Notes: generated by a model from the sequence alone, not told the origin. 64,000 nt of DNA from Crenobacter intestini (GCF_004919095.1 NZ_STGJ01000002.1:124001-188000), one strand, 5' to 3'; numbered from the stretch's first letter, positions 47,762 to 56,347 are shown. Numbers and translations are program-made.

Positions 47762-48382
47762 ATGCAGGCAAAAACCATGTGGCAGGCAGCGTTTGTTGCC
47801 GTGCTACTGTCGCCCGCCGCGCTGGCGGGGACTTTTTCGGGTACGGCCAGCGGGCTGCCGGTGCCACCGGCAACACTGATCGACTTTGAAAATGTGGCGC
47901 CGCCGGGGCCGCTGCCGGAGTTCCCGTATGTCGATAATTTCTACGCGGCGTCCGGGGTGAGCTTCAGCGGCTTTGTCGCGGAGCGGGGCATACTCGGCTT
48001 GCCGTATGGTCAGGCGGCGATGACACAATTTGTGGGAGGTCTGCTCGGCGTAAGTGGTGGCAGGCCAGTAGAACCCGTGGAGATCCGCTTTGCGTCGCCG
48101 GTCAGCGCCGCGTCGTTCTGGACGGCGGGTGATCTTTTGGGGGTCGGTCTGGGTTCGGCCGAAGCGTTCAGCGGTAACACCCTGGTCGCCTCGCTGACGC
48201 TGGCCCCCGGCTACAACGGCTTCGACAACCTGAGCTTTGACCGCATCAGGTTCGAGTCCGGGGGACCCCTCATCGACAACCTGGCCTTCCAGCCGGCGGC
48301 GCCGGTGCCCGAGCCCGCTAGCGCACTCTTGATGCTGTCCGGCCTCGGGGTGGTCGGCTGGTGGCGTCGGCGGCAGCGCTGA
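47762..48382 (+). CDS. PEP-CTERM sorting-domain protein 1
   Basis: A 206-residue secreted protein. The signal peptide is MQAKTMWQAAFVAVLLSPAALA. The mature part is Gly/Ala-rich with a LIDFENV...GVSFSGF block seen in many PEP-CTERM proteins. The C terminus is the sorting signal: VPEPASALLMLSGLGVVGWW followed by a basic tail. Exosortase/EpsH-type processing and surface or extracellular-matrix location are expected, but no exosortase is in the window. The start at 47762 follows AAGGAG; an in-frame ATG at 47732 is less likely. Confidence 0.85.
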   Translation: MQAKTMWQAAFVAVLLSPAALAGTFSGTASGLPVPPATLIDFENVAPPGPLPEFPYVDNFYAASGVSFSGFVAERGILGLPYGQAAMTQFVGGLLGVSGGRPVEPVEIRFASPVSAASFWTAGDLLGVGLGSAEAFSGNTLVASLTLAPGYNGFDNLSFDRIRFESGGPLIDNLAFQPAAPVPEPASALLMLSGLGVVGWWRRRQR

Positions 48383-48404
48383 CGCGCGTCGCCGTCAAAC
48401 CCGG

Positions 48405-48460
48405 GCCCGAAGCCGCCGGCCGCGCGGCGGGGCATGTGTGTGGACAAGGGGGAGGAGAAA
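48405..48460 (+). repeat. Leader repeat, copy 2 (PEP-CTERM genes)
   Basis: Second copy of the 56-bp leader, between the two PEP-CTERM genes. Only two substitutions distinguish it from copy 1. It includes the ribosome-binding site of the second gene. Confidence 0.85.
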
Positions 48461-48463
48461 CCT

Positions 48464-49078
48464 ATGCAGACGAAAAGACCCCTGGCCAGCGCTGCCGTGT
48501 TGGCCCTGACCCTTGGCTTCAGCGGTGTGGCACACGCAGAGCTCTTCAAGCGCGACCTGCTGACGGGCGACCAGTTGCTGGTGTTCGACGACGCCAGCGG
48601 GCTGGAGTGGCTGCAACCGGTCGCGACTCTGGGTGGTGGGTACGACGGTGCTGTGGTCAAGTCAGTGATGTCGACTTACGGCCTGCGCTACGCGTCATCT
48701 CAGGAGGTGCAACAGCTGATTCAGGGTAATTTTGGTGAGCTGGTGTTGTTCCCTGAATACGTTTACAAGAAAGAAAATGGGCCTGTGCTCAACAGCTTCT
48801 ACGAGTGGTTTGCTCCCATGAGTCGTTCGAGCTTCGATGCCGGCTATGGCAAGGATCTTTGGGCAAACTCGGCAGATGCCGTGCATGGTTACCCCTGGAG
48901 CAGTCTCTCTGGCGGGGCGCCTTTCGTCTTTGAAGGCAGCCAAATCCGCGGCCACTGGCCACTGGCGGGCAACTGGTTGGTGCGGCCGGTCTCGCCGGTG
49001 CCCGAGCCGGCCAGCGCGTTGCTGATGCTGTCCGGCCTCGGGGTGGTCGGCTGGTGGCGCCGCCGCCGGCAGCCATAA
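48464..49078 (+). CDS. PEP-CTERM sorting-domain protein 2
   Basis: A 204-residue secreted protein with signal peptide MQTKRPLASAAVLALTLGFSGVAHA. The mature domain includes LVFDDASGLEWLQPV, a motif common in PEP-CTERM and related repeat proteins. The C terminus VPEPASALLMLSGLGVVGWW and basic tail are nearly identical to those of protein 1. The middle is unlike protein 1, so the pair shares leader and sorting ends but not the functional core. The start at 48464 is the ATG behind GGAGG. A strong terminator follows. Confidence 0.85.
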   Translation: MQTKRPLASAAVLALTLGFSGVAHAELFKRDLLTGDQLLVFDDASGLEWLQPVATLGGGYDGAVVKSVMSTYGLRYASSQEVQQLIQGNFGELVLFPEYVYKKENGPVLNSFYEWFAPMSRSSFDAGYGKDLWANSADAVHGYPWSSLSGGAPFVFEGSQIRGHWPLAGNWLVRPVSPVPEPASALLMLSGLGVVGWWRRRRQP

Positions 49079-49090
49079 GCGGGTGAGGGG

Positions 49091-49127
49091 GCGCCGGCGG
49101 GAAGACGGGTTTGTCCGCCGGCGCTTT
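49091..49127 (+). terminator. Terminator after PEP-CTERM gene 2
   Basis: A perfect 10-bp stem GCGCCGGCGG/CCGCCGGCGC with a 14-base loop, followed by TTT, 12 bp after the stop. Confidence 0.75.
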
Positions 49128-49167
49128 ACTGGCATCATCGCCCCCATTCATTCGCAGCGACGACGCC

Positions 49168-51234
49168 ATGACCCCTCACGACCCCTATTTGTGGCTGGAA
49201 AGCCTGGACAGCCCCGACGCGCAAGCGTGGGTGACTGCGCAAAACCAAGAGACGCAGCGCCTGCTCGACGCCGACCCGCGCTTCGCGCCGTTGACCGCCG
49301 AGATCCTCGCCCACCTGCAGGACACCCGGCAGATCCCGTTCTTCGCCGAGCACGACGGCTGGCTGTACAACTTCCACCAGGACGAGGCGCACCCGCGCGG
49401 GCTGTACCGGCGCACCACGCTGGAAACCTACCGCGCTGGCGGCAACGACTGGCAGCCGGTGTTCGACCTGGACGCGCTGGCCGCAGCCGAGGACGAGGAC
49501 TGGTTCCTCGACGGGATGTCGCACTGCACGCTTTCCCCCTCGCGGGCGATGCTGTTCCTGACCCGCGGCGGGCAGGACGCGACGGTGTGCCGCGAGTTCG
49601 ACATCGAGGCGGGCGACTTCATCGACGACGGCTTCAACTTCCCCGAGGGCAAGAGCCATATCGCGTGGCGCGACGAACACAGCGCGCTGGTGTGCCCGGG
49701 CTGGCAAGGCGCGCCGCTGACGCGCGCGGGTTACCCGCGCGAGGTGTGGCGGGTGGCGCGCGGCGAGGGCGGCCGGCACGAATGGGTGAAGCTGTTTGTC
49801 GCGGGCAAGGGCGCGATGATGGTCGCCGCGTGGCGCTACCTCGACGCGGACGGCGCGCCGCTCGACATCATCGAGGCGTCCGACTCCTTCTACCGCAAGA
49901 CCTACCACCTGATCGGCGCCGACGACAGCACCCGTGCGCTGCCGCTGCCCGAGCGCGCCGACATCGAGGGCTATCTGCACGGCGAACTGCTTGTGAAGCT
50001 GGCCGACGACTGGGCGTGGCAGGGCGAACAGTACCGCGCCGGCAGCCTGCTGGCGGTGGCGCTGCCGGCCCTCACCCCCGACCCCTCTCCCGAGGGGAGA
50101 GGGGGGGCTGCCGTATCTCTGGGCCGGGTGCAGGTGCTGGTCGCGCCGCACGACAAGTGTTCGGTCGAGTCGGTCGAGACCACCCGCGCGAGCGTGGTGG
50201 TCAACCTGATCGACAAGGTGAAGAGCCGGCTCACCGCGTTCGACCGGGTGGACGGCGCCTGGCGCGAGCGCGCACTGCCGGTGCCTGACAGCGGGGTGGT
50301 CGAGTTCGCCGACCAGCCGTGGGATACGGACATCATCTGCTACAGCTTCAGCGATTTTCTGACGCCGACCGGGCTGTGGCGGCTGAATGTGGCGACCGGC
50401 GAGCAGGAAGTGCTGCGCGCGCAGCCGGCGGCGTTCGACGCGTCGGCGTTTGTTGCCGAGCAGCACAGCGCGCGCGCCGCCGACGGCACCGCGATCCCGT
50501 ATTTCGTGGTGCGCGGCCGGCATACGGTGATGGACGGCAGCACGCCGACGCTGATGTACGGCTACGGCGGCTTCGAGGTGCCGATGCTGCCTTATTACGT
50601 CGAGAATTTCGGCCCGCACTGGCTGGAGAAGGGCGGCGCCTTCGTGCTCGCCTGCATCCGGGGCGGCGGCGAGTTCGGCCCGGCGTGGCACCAGGCGGCG
50701 CAGGGGCCGCGCCGCGCGGTGAGCTTCGGCGACTTCATCGCGGTGGCCGAGGATCTGGTCGCGCGCGGGCTGACCAGCCCGCGCCGGCTGGGGATAGAGG
50801 GTGGCAGCAACGGCGGCCTGCTGGTCGGCGCGTGCATGGTGCGCCGGCCGGAGCTCTTTAACGCGGTGGTGTGCGAGGTGCCGCTGCTCGACATGCTGCG
50901 CTACACCGAACTGCTGGCCGGTGCGAGCTGGATCGACGAATACGGCGACCCGGCCGACGAGGCCGAGCGAGCGGCGCTGGCGGCGTACTCGCCCTACCAC
51001 CACGTCGCGGCCGGCGCGCCTTACCCGCTCGCGCTGTTTACCACCAGCGCCAAGGACGACCGCGTCCACCCGGGGCACGCGCGCAAGATGGTCGCGCGCC
51101 TGCAGGCGCTGGGCCACGACGCGCTGTTGATCGAGACCGACGCCGGCGGCCACACCGGCAACGCGCAGCAGGCGCAGACCGCCGAGGAGCTCGCGCGGGT
51201 GCTGGTCTACCTGTACCGCCAGCTGATGGACTGA
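49168..51234 (+). CDS. Prolyl oligopeptidase-family serine peptidase
   Basis: A 688-residue S9 peptidase. The N-terminal part starts PHDPYLWLESLDSPDAQAWV and forms a beta-propeller that gates access. The C-terminal alpha/beta-hydrolase domain carries the nucleophile Ser in GIEGGSNGGLLVGA (about residue 549), the Asp in SAKDDRVHPGHARKM and the His in DAGGHTGNAQQ. It should cleave small proline-containing or related peptides, probably in the cytoplasm since no signal is seen. The start ATG at 49168 is chosen by the family N terminus. Residues about 300-313 derive from an inserted repeat. Confidence 0.9.
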   Translation: MTPHDPYLWLESLDSPDAQAWVTAQNQETQRLLDADPRFAPLTAEILAHLQDTRQIPFFAEHDGWLYNFHQDEAHPRGLYRRTTLETYRAGGNDWQPVFDLDALAAAEDEDWFLDGMSHCTLSPSRAMLFLTRGGQDATVCREFDIEAGDFIDDGFNFPEGKSHIAWRDEHSALVCPGWQGAPLTRAGYPREVWRVARGEGGRHEWVKLFVAGKGAMMVAAWRYLDADGAPLDIIEASDSFYRKTYHLIGADDSTRALPLPERADIEGYLHGELLVKLADDWAWQGEQYRAGSLLAVALPALTPDPSPEGRGGAAVSLGRVQVLVAPHDKCSVESVETTRASVVVNLIDKVKSRLTAFDRVDGAWRERALPVPDSGVVEFADQPWDTDIICYSFSDFLTPTGLWRLNVATGEQEVLRAQPAAFDASAFVAEQHSARAADGTAIPYFVVRGRHTVMDGSTPTLMYGYGGFEVPMLPYYVENFGPHWLEKGGAFVLACIRGGGEFGPAWHQAAQGPRRAVSFGDFIAVAEDLVARGLTSPRRLGIEGGSNGGLLVGACMVRRPELFNAVVCEVPLLDMLRYTELLAGASWIDEYGDPADEAERAALAAYSPYHHVAAGAPYPLALFTTSAKDDRVHPGHARKMVARLQALGHDALLIETDAGGHTGNAQQAQTAEELARVLVYLYRQLMD
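50068..50107. repeat. REP-like palindromic element inside the peptidase gene
   Basis: A CCCTCACCCC-CGACCCCTCTC element followed by its complementary GAGGGGAGAGGGG half. This form is widely scattered between genes in many bacteria. Here it is in frame within the peptidase and encodes LTPDPSPEGRGG. Confidence 0.75.
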
Positions 51235-51313
51235 CTGGGCAAGTCATCTGCTTGTGTCTGCGGCGGGTTTTATGCCAAAGTTGTCGAAAATATTAGACAA
51301 CAGAGGAGAAGCC

Positions 51314-51679
51314 ATGCAGCAGGTCAGCGATATCGTCGTATTTGCCCGCCACCCGGTCGAGGCCGAGTCTTTCGTCGCCGCCCCCGAGCGGCGGCTGGAC
51401 GGCGAGTGCCGCCAGCGCGTCGAAAACCATTACTCGGACGAGAGCGGCCAGTTCCACGCCGGCATCTGGTCCGGCGGCATCGGCCGCTGGAAGGTGCGCT
51501 ATACCGAGCACGAGTTCTGCACGCTGCTCTCGGGCAAGGTGCGCGTCAGCGACGAGACGGGCGCGTCGGTGCTGCTGGAGGCGGGCGACCACTTCGTGAT
51601 TCCGGCCGGCTTCGCGGGTGTGTGGGAGGTGATCGAGCCGGCGAGCAAGACCTACGCCGTGTTCGAGGCCGCGCGCTGA
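51314..51679 (+). CDS. Small cupin-domain protein (DUF861-like)
   Basis: A 121-residue single-cupin protein. The second half reads RYTEHEFCTLLSGKVRVSDETGASVLLEAGDHFVIPAGFAGVWEVIEPASKTY, matching the DUF861/EutQ-like cupin pattern, with few of the usual metal His. It may bind a small molecule rather than catalyse. The ATG at 51314 follows GAGGAGAAG. It stands alone between the peptidase and the stress-protein gene. A specific substrate is not indicated. Confidence 0.8.
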   Translation: MQQVSDIVVFARHPVEAESFVAAPERRLDGECRQRVENHYSDESGQFHAGIWSGGIGRWKVRYTEHEFCTLLSGKVRVSDETGASVLLEAGDHFVIPAGFAGVWEVIEPASKTYAVFEAAR

Positions 51680-51759
51680 CACCGTTTGTTTGATCTGGGT
51701 GAAGACGGCCTGCGTTGGCGCAAGCCACAATGGCCGGGAACCCAACAGAAAGGACCGCT

Positions 51760-52257
51760 ATGTACCAGAACATCGTGATTGCCCTCGACGGCAGCCATAA
51801 CGCCACCCTCGCGCTGAACGAGGCAATCGAGCTGGCGAAGGTGACCGGCGCGCGCATGATCCCGGTGCACGTGGCGAGCCTGCGCGACATCAGCGTCGAG
51901 GGCGTCGGCATGCTCGGCAGCCACGACCTGCACACGCTGGCGCAGACGCGCGGCCGCGACATCCTCGCCGAGGCCGAGTCGGAAATCCGCAAGGCCGGCC
52001 TTGACAAGGTCGAGACGGTGATCGTCGAGAGCTGGGACGGCGGCAAGGAGATGGCGCGCATGCTCATCGACGTCGCCCGCGAGCGCGGCGCCGACCTGAT
52101 CGTGCTCGGCACCCACGGCCGCGCCGGGCTGATGAACCTGTTGATGGGCAGCTTCGCCGAGACCCTGCTCAAGGTGGCGACGCTGCCGCTCTTGATCGTG
52201 CGCAACACGCACGACGACGACGAGGTGAAGGTGTTCGAGAAGCGCCCGATCCTGTAA
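51760..52257 (+). CDS. Universal stress protein (UspA family)
   Basis: A 165-residue cytoplasmic protein. It starts MYQNIVIALDGSHNATLALNEAIELAK. The ATP-binding variant motif GTHGRAGLMNLLMGSFAETLLKVATLPLLIV (G-2x-G-9x-G-S/T) is complete, so nucleotide binding is likely. The C-terminal tail DDDEVKVFEKRPIL is acidic. Universal stress proteins accumulate under starvation or oxidative stress. AAAGGA precedes the ATG at 51760. A hairpin follows the gene. Confidence 0.9.
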   Translation: MYQNIVIALDGSHNATLALNEAIELAKVTGARMIPVHVASLRDISVEGVGMLGSHDLHTLAQTRGRDILAEAESEIRKAGLDKVETVIVESWDGGKEMARMLIDVARERGADLIVLGTHGRAGLMNLLMGSFAETLLKVATLPLLIVRNTHDDDEVKVFEKRPIL

Positions 52258-52268
52258 GCCTGTCCCTA

Positions 52269-52291
52269 CACCCCCGCTTCAAGCGGGGGTT
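52269..52291. terminator. Terminator between the usp and tlyA genes
   Basis: ACCCCCGCTT pairs with AAGCGGGGGT around two bases (or CCCCCGC/GCGGGGG around TTCAA), followed by TTTCAGTT on the plus strand. It lies between convergent genes, and its right end touches the tlyA stop. Confidence 0.75.
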
Positions 52292-53053
52292 TCAGTTCTT
52301 GCGCGCGGCGAGCACGAAGAATTCGCGGTTGCCGTCGCCGCCCTTGATCGGGCTGTCCAGCCACTGCAAGGCCTTAAAGCCTTCCGCGGCCAGCGCCGCG
52401 TCGATCTTGTCCATCACCCGCGGGTAGTAGCGCTCGTCGCGCACAATACCGCCGCGGGACACCCCTTCGCGCCCCACCTCGAACTGCGGCTTGACAAGGC
52501 TCAGCAGACGGCCGCCATCGGCCAGCAGCGGCAAGGCGGAGGGCAGGATCAGCGTCAGCGAGATGAACGACACGTCGCACACCATCAGGTCGAACGCTGC
52601 GCCTTCGTTGGCTTCTAGCAACGTCGCTTTATCGAGCGCGCGCGCGTTGACCCCCTCGAAGCAGCGCACCCGCGCGTCGTCGCGGATCCTCTGCGCGAGC
52701 TGGTCGTGGCCGACGTCGACGCCGACCACGCGGCGCGCGCCGGCCTGCAGCAGGCAGTCGGTGAAGCCGCCGGTCGACTGGCCGACGTCGAGCGCGCTCA
52801 GCCCCGTTACGTCGACGCCGGTCGCGGCGAGCGCGCCCTCGAGCTTGAGCGCGCCGCGCGACACGTAGCGGTCGGCGGCGTCGGGAATGATGTCGAAGCG
52901 GGTGTCGGCGGCCAGCTTCTGGCTGACCTTGGCGACGGCCGCGAGCTGCCCGTCCGTGTCGACGCGGACGCGGCCGGCCTCGATCAGTTTTTGCGCGGCG
53001 GTGCGCGAGGCGGCGAGCCCCTGTTCGACCAGCAGCAAGTCGGCGCGGATCAT
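52292..53053 (-). CDS. tlyA: TlyA-family rRNA 2'-O-methyltransferase/hemolysin-like protein
   Basis: A 253-residue protein. An S4 RNA-binding domain (MIRADLLLVEQGLAASRTAAQKLIEAGRVRVD) is followed by an SAM-dependent methyltransferase domain with the SAM loop LDVGQSTGGFTDCLLQAGA, VCDVSFISLTLILP and LVKPQFEVGREGVSRGGIVRD. In mycobacteria TlyA 2'-O-methylates 16S and 23S rRNA; hemolytic activity has also been reported for family members. It converges with the usp gene. The 296-bp upstream gap is shared with the BCCT gene. Confidence 0.88.
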   Translation of the reverse strand: MIRADLLLVEQGLAASRTAAQKLIEAGRVRVDTDGQLAAVAKVSQKLAADTRFDIIPDAADRYVSRGALKLEGALAATGVDVTGLSALDVGQSTGGFTDCLLQAGARRVVGVDVGHDQLAQRIRDDARVRCFEGVNARALDKATLLEANEGAAFDLMVCDVSFISLTLILPSALPLLADGGRLLSLVKPQFEVGREGVSRGGIVRDERYYPRVMDKIDAALAAEGFKALQWLDSPIKGGDGNREFFVLAARKN

Positions 53054-53125
53054 GGCATCTCCCGGAGGGTTGGCAGGGCGGGCAAGGGTCGCGCCGCCGG
53101 CGTTCGCCTGTCAAGCGGCGGCGCC

Positions 53126-53139
53126 TTGATTTGCGTCAA
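53126..53139. promoter_or_regulatory. FNR/ANR-like box upstream of tlyA and the BCCT gene
   Basis: TTGAT-TTGC-GTCAA differs from the FNR consensus TTGAT-N4-ATCAA at one position. It lies 73 bp upstream of tlyA and 211 bp upstream of the BCCT start. An additional inverted repeat ACTCGCA/TGCGAGT (53162-53168/53179-53185) lies nearby. In the rest of this ~300-bp gap nothing further is recognised. Confidence 0.5.
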
Positions 53140-53349
53140 ACCAGCCCTGATGATAGCCTTGACTCGCACTCTATGCATTGCGAGTGCCTTCAGTTCGGGC
53201 TTTGCCCGTCAATTTGTAACGCCCGTACCGCGGGCAAGGCGGCCATCCGGCCGCATCGGCTCACCTTGGGTCATCCGTCCAACCACCGGTCCGGCGTTCG
53301 TGCCCCGGCGTACTGGCGCGCACGGCAAAGGACCACTCAAGGAGCAATA

Positions 53350-54888
53350 ATGGTTCTTCGCATTTCCCTGGCACTGACCGTGCTGTTTGTCCTGATCGGC
53401 GCCTTGCTGCCGGACCTGTTCGGCCGGGCGACCGGCGCGCTGCTCACGCTGACCATCGAGCGTTTCGGCTGGTTCTACCTGCTGGCCGTGTTCGGTTTCC
53501 TGCTGTTCACCATCTACCTCGCGTTCAGCCGCTTCGCGCAACTGCGCCTGGGCGGCGAGGACGCCGAGCCCGAATTCTCGCGCGGCACCTGGTTCGCCAT
53601 GCTGTTCTCGGCCGGCATGGGGATCGGCCTGGTGTTCTGGGGCGTCGCCGAGCCGCTGTCGCACTTCGTCTCGCCCTCGCGCGGCGTCGCCGCGTCGACG
53701 CCGGAGGCAGCACGCATGGCGATGCATGCGTCGTTCTTCCACTGGGGCTTGCACCCGTGGGCGATCTATAGCGTGATGGGCCTCGCACTCGCCTACTTCA
53801 AGTTCAACCGCGGCGCGCCCGGCCTGATCAGCGCGGTGTTCCGCCCGCTGCTCGGGCGCCGCGTCGACGGCCCGCTGGGCTACGCGATCGACACGCTGGC
53901 GGTGCTAACCACCGCCTTCGGCGTCGCCACGTCGCTGGGCTTCGGCGCGCTGCAGATCGAGTCGGGGCTCGCCTACCTGTGGGGCGTGCCGCAGAACGGC
54001 TGGACCACCTTCTGGGTGGTCGCCGGCGCGACCGTGCTGTTCGTGCTCTCCTCGCTGACCGGCCTCACCCGCGGCATCCGCGTCCTGTCCAACCTCAACC
54101 TGTGGCTGGCCGTCTGCCTGTTGCTGCTGTTGCTGGTGCTGGGGCCGACCGGCTTCATCTTCGAGATTTTCACCACCACGCTGGGCGACTACCTGGACGA
54201 TCTGATCGCGCAGAGCCTGCGCCTGACGCCGTACTCGCAGAACGGCTGGGTCGCCGGCTGGACGCTGTTCTACTGGGCGTGGTGGATCACCTGGGCGCCG
54301 TTCGTCGGCATGTTCATCGCGCGCGTCTCGCGCGGGCGCACCATCCGCGAGTTCGTGGTCGGCGTGCTCTTGGTGCCGACGCTGGCGAGCTTCGCGTGGT
54401 TTGCGGTGTTCGGCGGCAGCGGGTTGTGGCTGCAGCTGTTCGGCTCGGTCGACCTGGCCGCCGCGGTCGGCGACAACACGGCGACCGCGCTCTACCACCT
54501 GTTCGACGCGATGCCAGGCGGCGCCCTGCTCTCGACGGTGGCGATGCTGTTGGTGCTGAGCTTCTTCGTCACCTCGGCCGACTCGGCGACCTTCGTGCTG
54601 GGCATGCTCTCGTCCGGCGGTAGCCTCAACCCGTCCGCACGGGTCAAGGTGACGTGGGGCGTGCTGGTCGCCGCCATCGCGCTGATCCTGCTCGCCAGCG
54701 GTGGGCTCAAGGCGCTGCAGAGCATGGCGATCGTCACCGCCTTGCCGTTCTCGCTGATCATGGTCGGCATGTGCGTGTCGCTGTACCGGGCGCTGTCGGC
54801 CGAGGCGCGCGCGCTCTACCGCCACCAGCGCGAGATCGCGCACGAGGTCGAGCGGCTGATGGCCGCGCGCGGGGCCGGCCGCGACTGA
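53350..54888 (+). CDS. BCCT-family betaine/choline/carnitine transporter
   Basis: A 512-residue inner-membrane secondary transporter with about 12 hydrophobic segments. BCCT signatures are MLFSAGMGIGLVFWGVAEPLSHF (glycine-rich TM3 region) and TLFYWAWWITWAPFVGMFIARVSRGRTIREFV (Trp-rich TM8 substrate box). It imports trimethylammonium osmolytes such as glycine betaine, choline or carnitine. The long charged osmosensing C-terminal tail of BetP is short here. The ATG at 53350 follows AAGGAG. The substrate cannot be fixed from sequence alone. Confidence 0.92.
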   Translation: MVLRISLALTVLFVLIGALLPDLFGRATGALLTLTIERFGWFYLLAVFGFLLFTIYLAFSRFAQLRLGGEDAEPEFSRGTWFAMLFSAGMGIGLVFWGVAEPLSHFVSPSRGVAASTPEAARMAMHASFFHWGLHPWAIYSVMGLALAYFKFNRGAPGLISAVFRPLLGRRVDGPLGYAIDTLAVLTTAFGVATSLGFGALQIESGLAYLWGVPQNGWTTFWVVAGATVLFVLSSLTGLTRGIRVLSNLNLWLAVCLLLLLLVLGPTGFIFEIFTTTLGDYLDDLIAQSLRLTPYSQNGWVAGWTLFYWAWWITWAPFVGMFIARVSRGRTIREFVVGVLLVPTLASFAWFAVFGGSGLWLQLFGSVDLAAAVGDNTATALYHLFDAMPGGALLSTVAMLLVLSFFVTSADSATFVLGMLSSGGSLNPSARVKVTWGVLVAAIALILLASGGLKALQSMAIVTALPFSLIMVGMCVSLYRALSAEARALYRHQREIAHEVERLMAARGAGRD

Positions 54889-54941
54889 TGCGCGGTGGCG
54901 GCTTTGGTGCGATCATGGGCGCCTTAGCCTAGGAGCGCACC

Positions 54942-55592
54942 ATGGACGCATACGAACTCGATCCGGTCGACGTCAGGGTGTTGGGCTGCCTCGTCGAAAA
55001 ACAGGCGCTCACCCCTGACAACTACCCGCTGACCCGCGCGAGCCTGCTGGCCGCGTGCAACCAGAGCACCAGCCGCGAACCGGTGATGAGCCTCGGCGAG
55101 GCCGAGCTGTCCGCCTCGCTCGACCGCCTGCTCGCGCGCCGCCTGATCGGCGAGCGGATGCCGGCCGGCAGCCGCGTCGCCAAGTACGAGCACCGGCTCG
55201 GCTACGAGTGGAACGTCGACGGCGCGAAGCTCGCCGCGCTCGCGCTCCTGATGCTGCGCGGCGCGCAGACGCCGGCCGAGATCCGCGCACGCGCCGGGCG
55301 CATCCACACCTTCGCCAGCGCCGACGTGGTCGAGACCGCGCTTTCGGCGCTCGCCGACAAGTACCCGCCGCTGGTCGTGCACCTGCCGCGCCAGGCCGGC
55401 GAGCGCGAGGCGCGCTGGGCGCACCTGCTGTGCGGCGAGCCCGTCGCCGAAACCGCGGCCAGCGCGGTGCCGGACGCCGGTTGCGACGCGATCGTGGTCG
55501 GGCTGACCGGCCGCGTCGCCGCGCTGGAAGCCGAAGTGGCCGCGCTCAAGGCGCGCGTCGCCGAACTGGAGGGCGCGCTCGTCCGCGACTGA
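54942..55592 (+). CDS. YceH-family (DUF480) protein
   Basis: A 216-residue protein of the YceH family with two winged-helix-like halves. Diagnostic blocks are LDPVDVRVLGCLVEKQALTPDNYPLTRASLLAACNQSTSREPVM and LALLMLRGAQTPAEIRARAGRI. A C-terminal coiled-coil-like helix (VAALEAEVAALKARVAELEGAL) extends it. Its function is unknown; nucleic-acid binding is suspected from the fold. It begins 53 bp after the BCCT gene and ends at a terminator. Confidence 0.9.
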   Translation: MDAYELDPVDVRVLGCLVEKQALTPDNYPLTRASLLAACNQSTSREPVMSLGEAELSASLDRLLARRLIGERMPAGSRVAKYEHRLGYEWNVDGAKLAALALLMLRGAQTPAEIRARAGRIHTFASADVVETALSALADKYPPLVVHLPRQAGEREARWAHLLCGEPVAETAASAVPDAGCDAIVVGLTGRVAALEAEVAALKARVAELEGALVRD

Positions 55593-55609
55593 GCGCCGCC
55601 TTGCACCGA

Positions 55610-55636
55610 GACGGCCGCCTGCGCGGCCGTCGCCGT
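55610..55636 (+). terminator. Terminator after yceH
   Basis: A perfect GACGGCCGC/GCGGCCGTC stem with a four-base loop lies 17 bp after the stop, followed by GCCGTTTTC. The T run is short. Confidence 0.7.
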
Positions 55637-55666
55637 TTTCAACCTCCGTACCCATAAGGAAAACCC

Positions 55667-56200
55667 ATGTCCCGTTCCCTGATTGTTGCCGCCCTGCTGG
55701 CGGTCGCTGCCGGTGCCAACGCCGGTGACCTGACCGTCGCCGGCACCGAGCACGGCGGCTTTATCAGCCGCACGCCGACCGGCTTCGGCCCCGGCATCAC
55801 CCTCGACTACCTGCAGACCGACCGCCACCAGGACGCCAAGGCCGGCGGCGTCGGCCTCACCTTCGGCCTGCCGGTGCCGTTCGCCCGCATCGACGTGGGC
55901 GCCAAGGCGATGTGGCTCGACGCCTACGGCGACGCCACCGCCGGGATGGTCGGCGGCCGCGTCAGCGTCGACCTGCCGCTGTCGCTGGAAGGCTTCGTAC
56001 AGGGCTACTGGGCGCCGGATGCGGCCGCCAGCGGCAGTGTGCACAAGGTGAGCGACGCGATGGCCGGCCTGCGCTGGAAGCCGCTGCCGCTGGTCGGCGT
56101 CGAGGCCGGCTGGCGCGAGTTCAAGGTCGAGCGCAACGACGCGCGCCGCGACGCCAAGCTCGCCGACGGCGCCTACGTCGGCGTCAGCGTCGGCTTCTAA
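55667..56200 (+). CDS. YfaZ-like outer-membrane protein
   Basis: A 177-residue protein with signal peptide MSRSLIVAALLAVAAGANA. The mature part has alternating short beta-strands (GGFISRTPTGFGPGITLDYLQ, GVGLTFGLPVPFARIDVGAKAMWLD) and ends GAYVGVSVGF with a terminal Phe, as in outer-membrane beta-barrels. The layout matches the YfaZ family, which is uncharacterised. It stands alone between the yceH terminator and uvrD; the 147-bp gap after it shows nothing recognised beyond the uvrD leader. Confidence 0.75.
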   Translation: MSRSLIVAALLAVAAGANAGDLTVAGTEHGGFISRTPTGFGPGITLDYLQTDRHQDAKAGGVGLTFGLPVPFARIDVGAKAMWLDAYGDATAGMVGGRVSVDLPLSLEGFVQGYWAPDAAASGSVHKVSDAMAGLRWKPLPLVGVEAGWREFKVERNDARRDAKLADGAYVGVSVGF

Positions 56201-56347
56201 GCCTGCCCACGACCGGCCGCGCCTCCCGCGCAGCCGCGTTTGCGTCTGGCCTTGCCAAGGCTCACGGGCTCGCAGGCCGGTGCCAGGCGCGGCGGCCCCC
56301 GCCGCATCATGTAGAATCGGGTTTTGTTTCACGCAAGGCCCCGACCC

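Noticed and set aside
47732-48382. Upstream start (MCVDKG) for both PEP-CTERM proteins
   Set aside because: The residues are conserved in both copies, but so is the whole 56-bp leader DNA. The ATGs at 47762 and 48464 have better Shine-Dalgarno sequences and give normal signal peptides.
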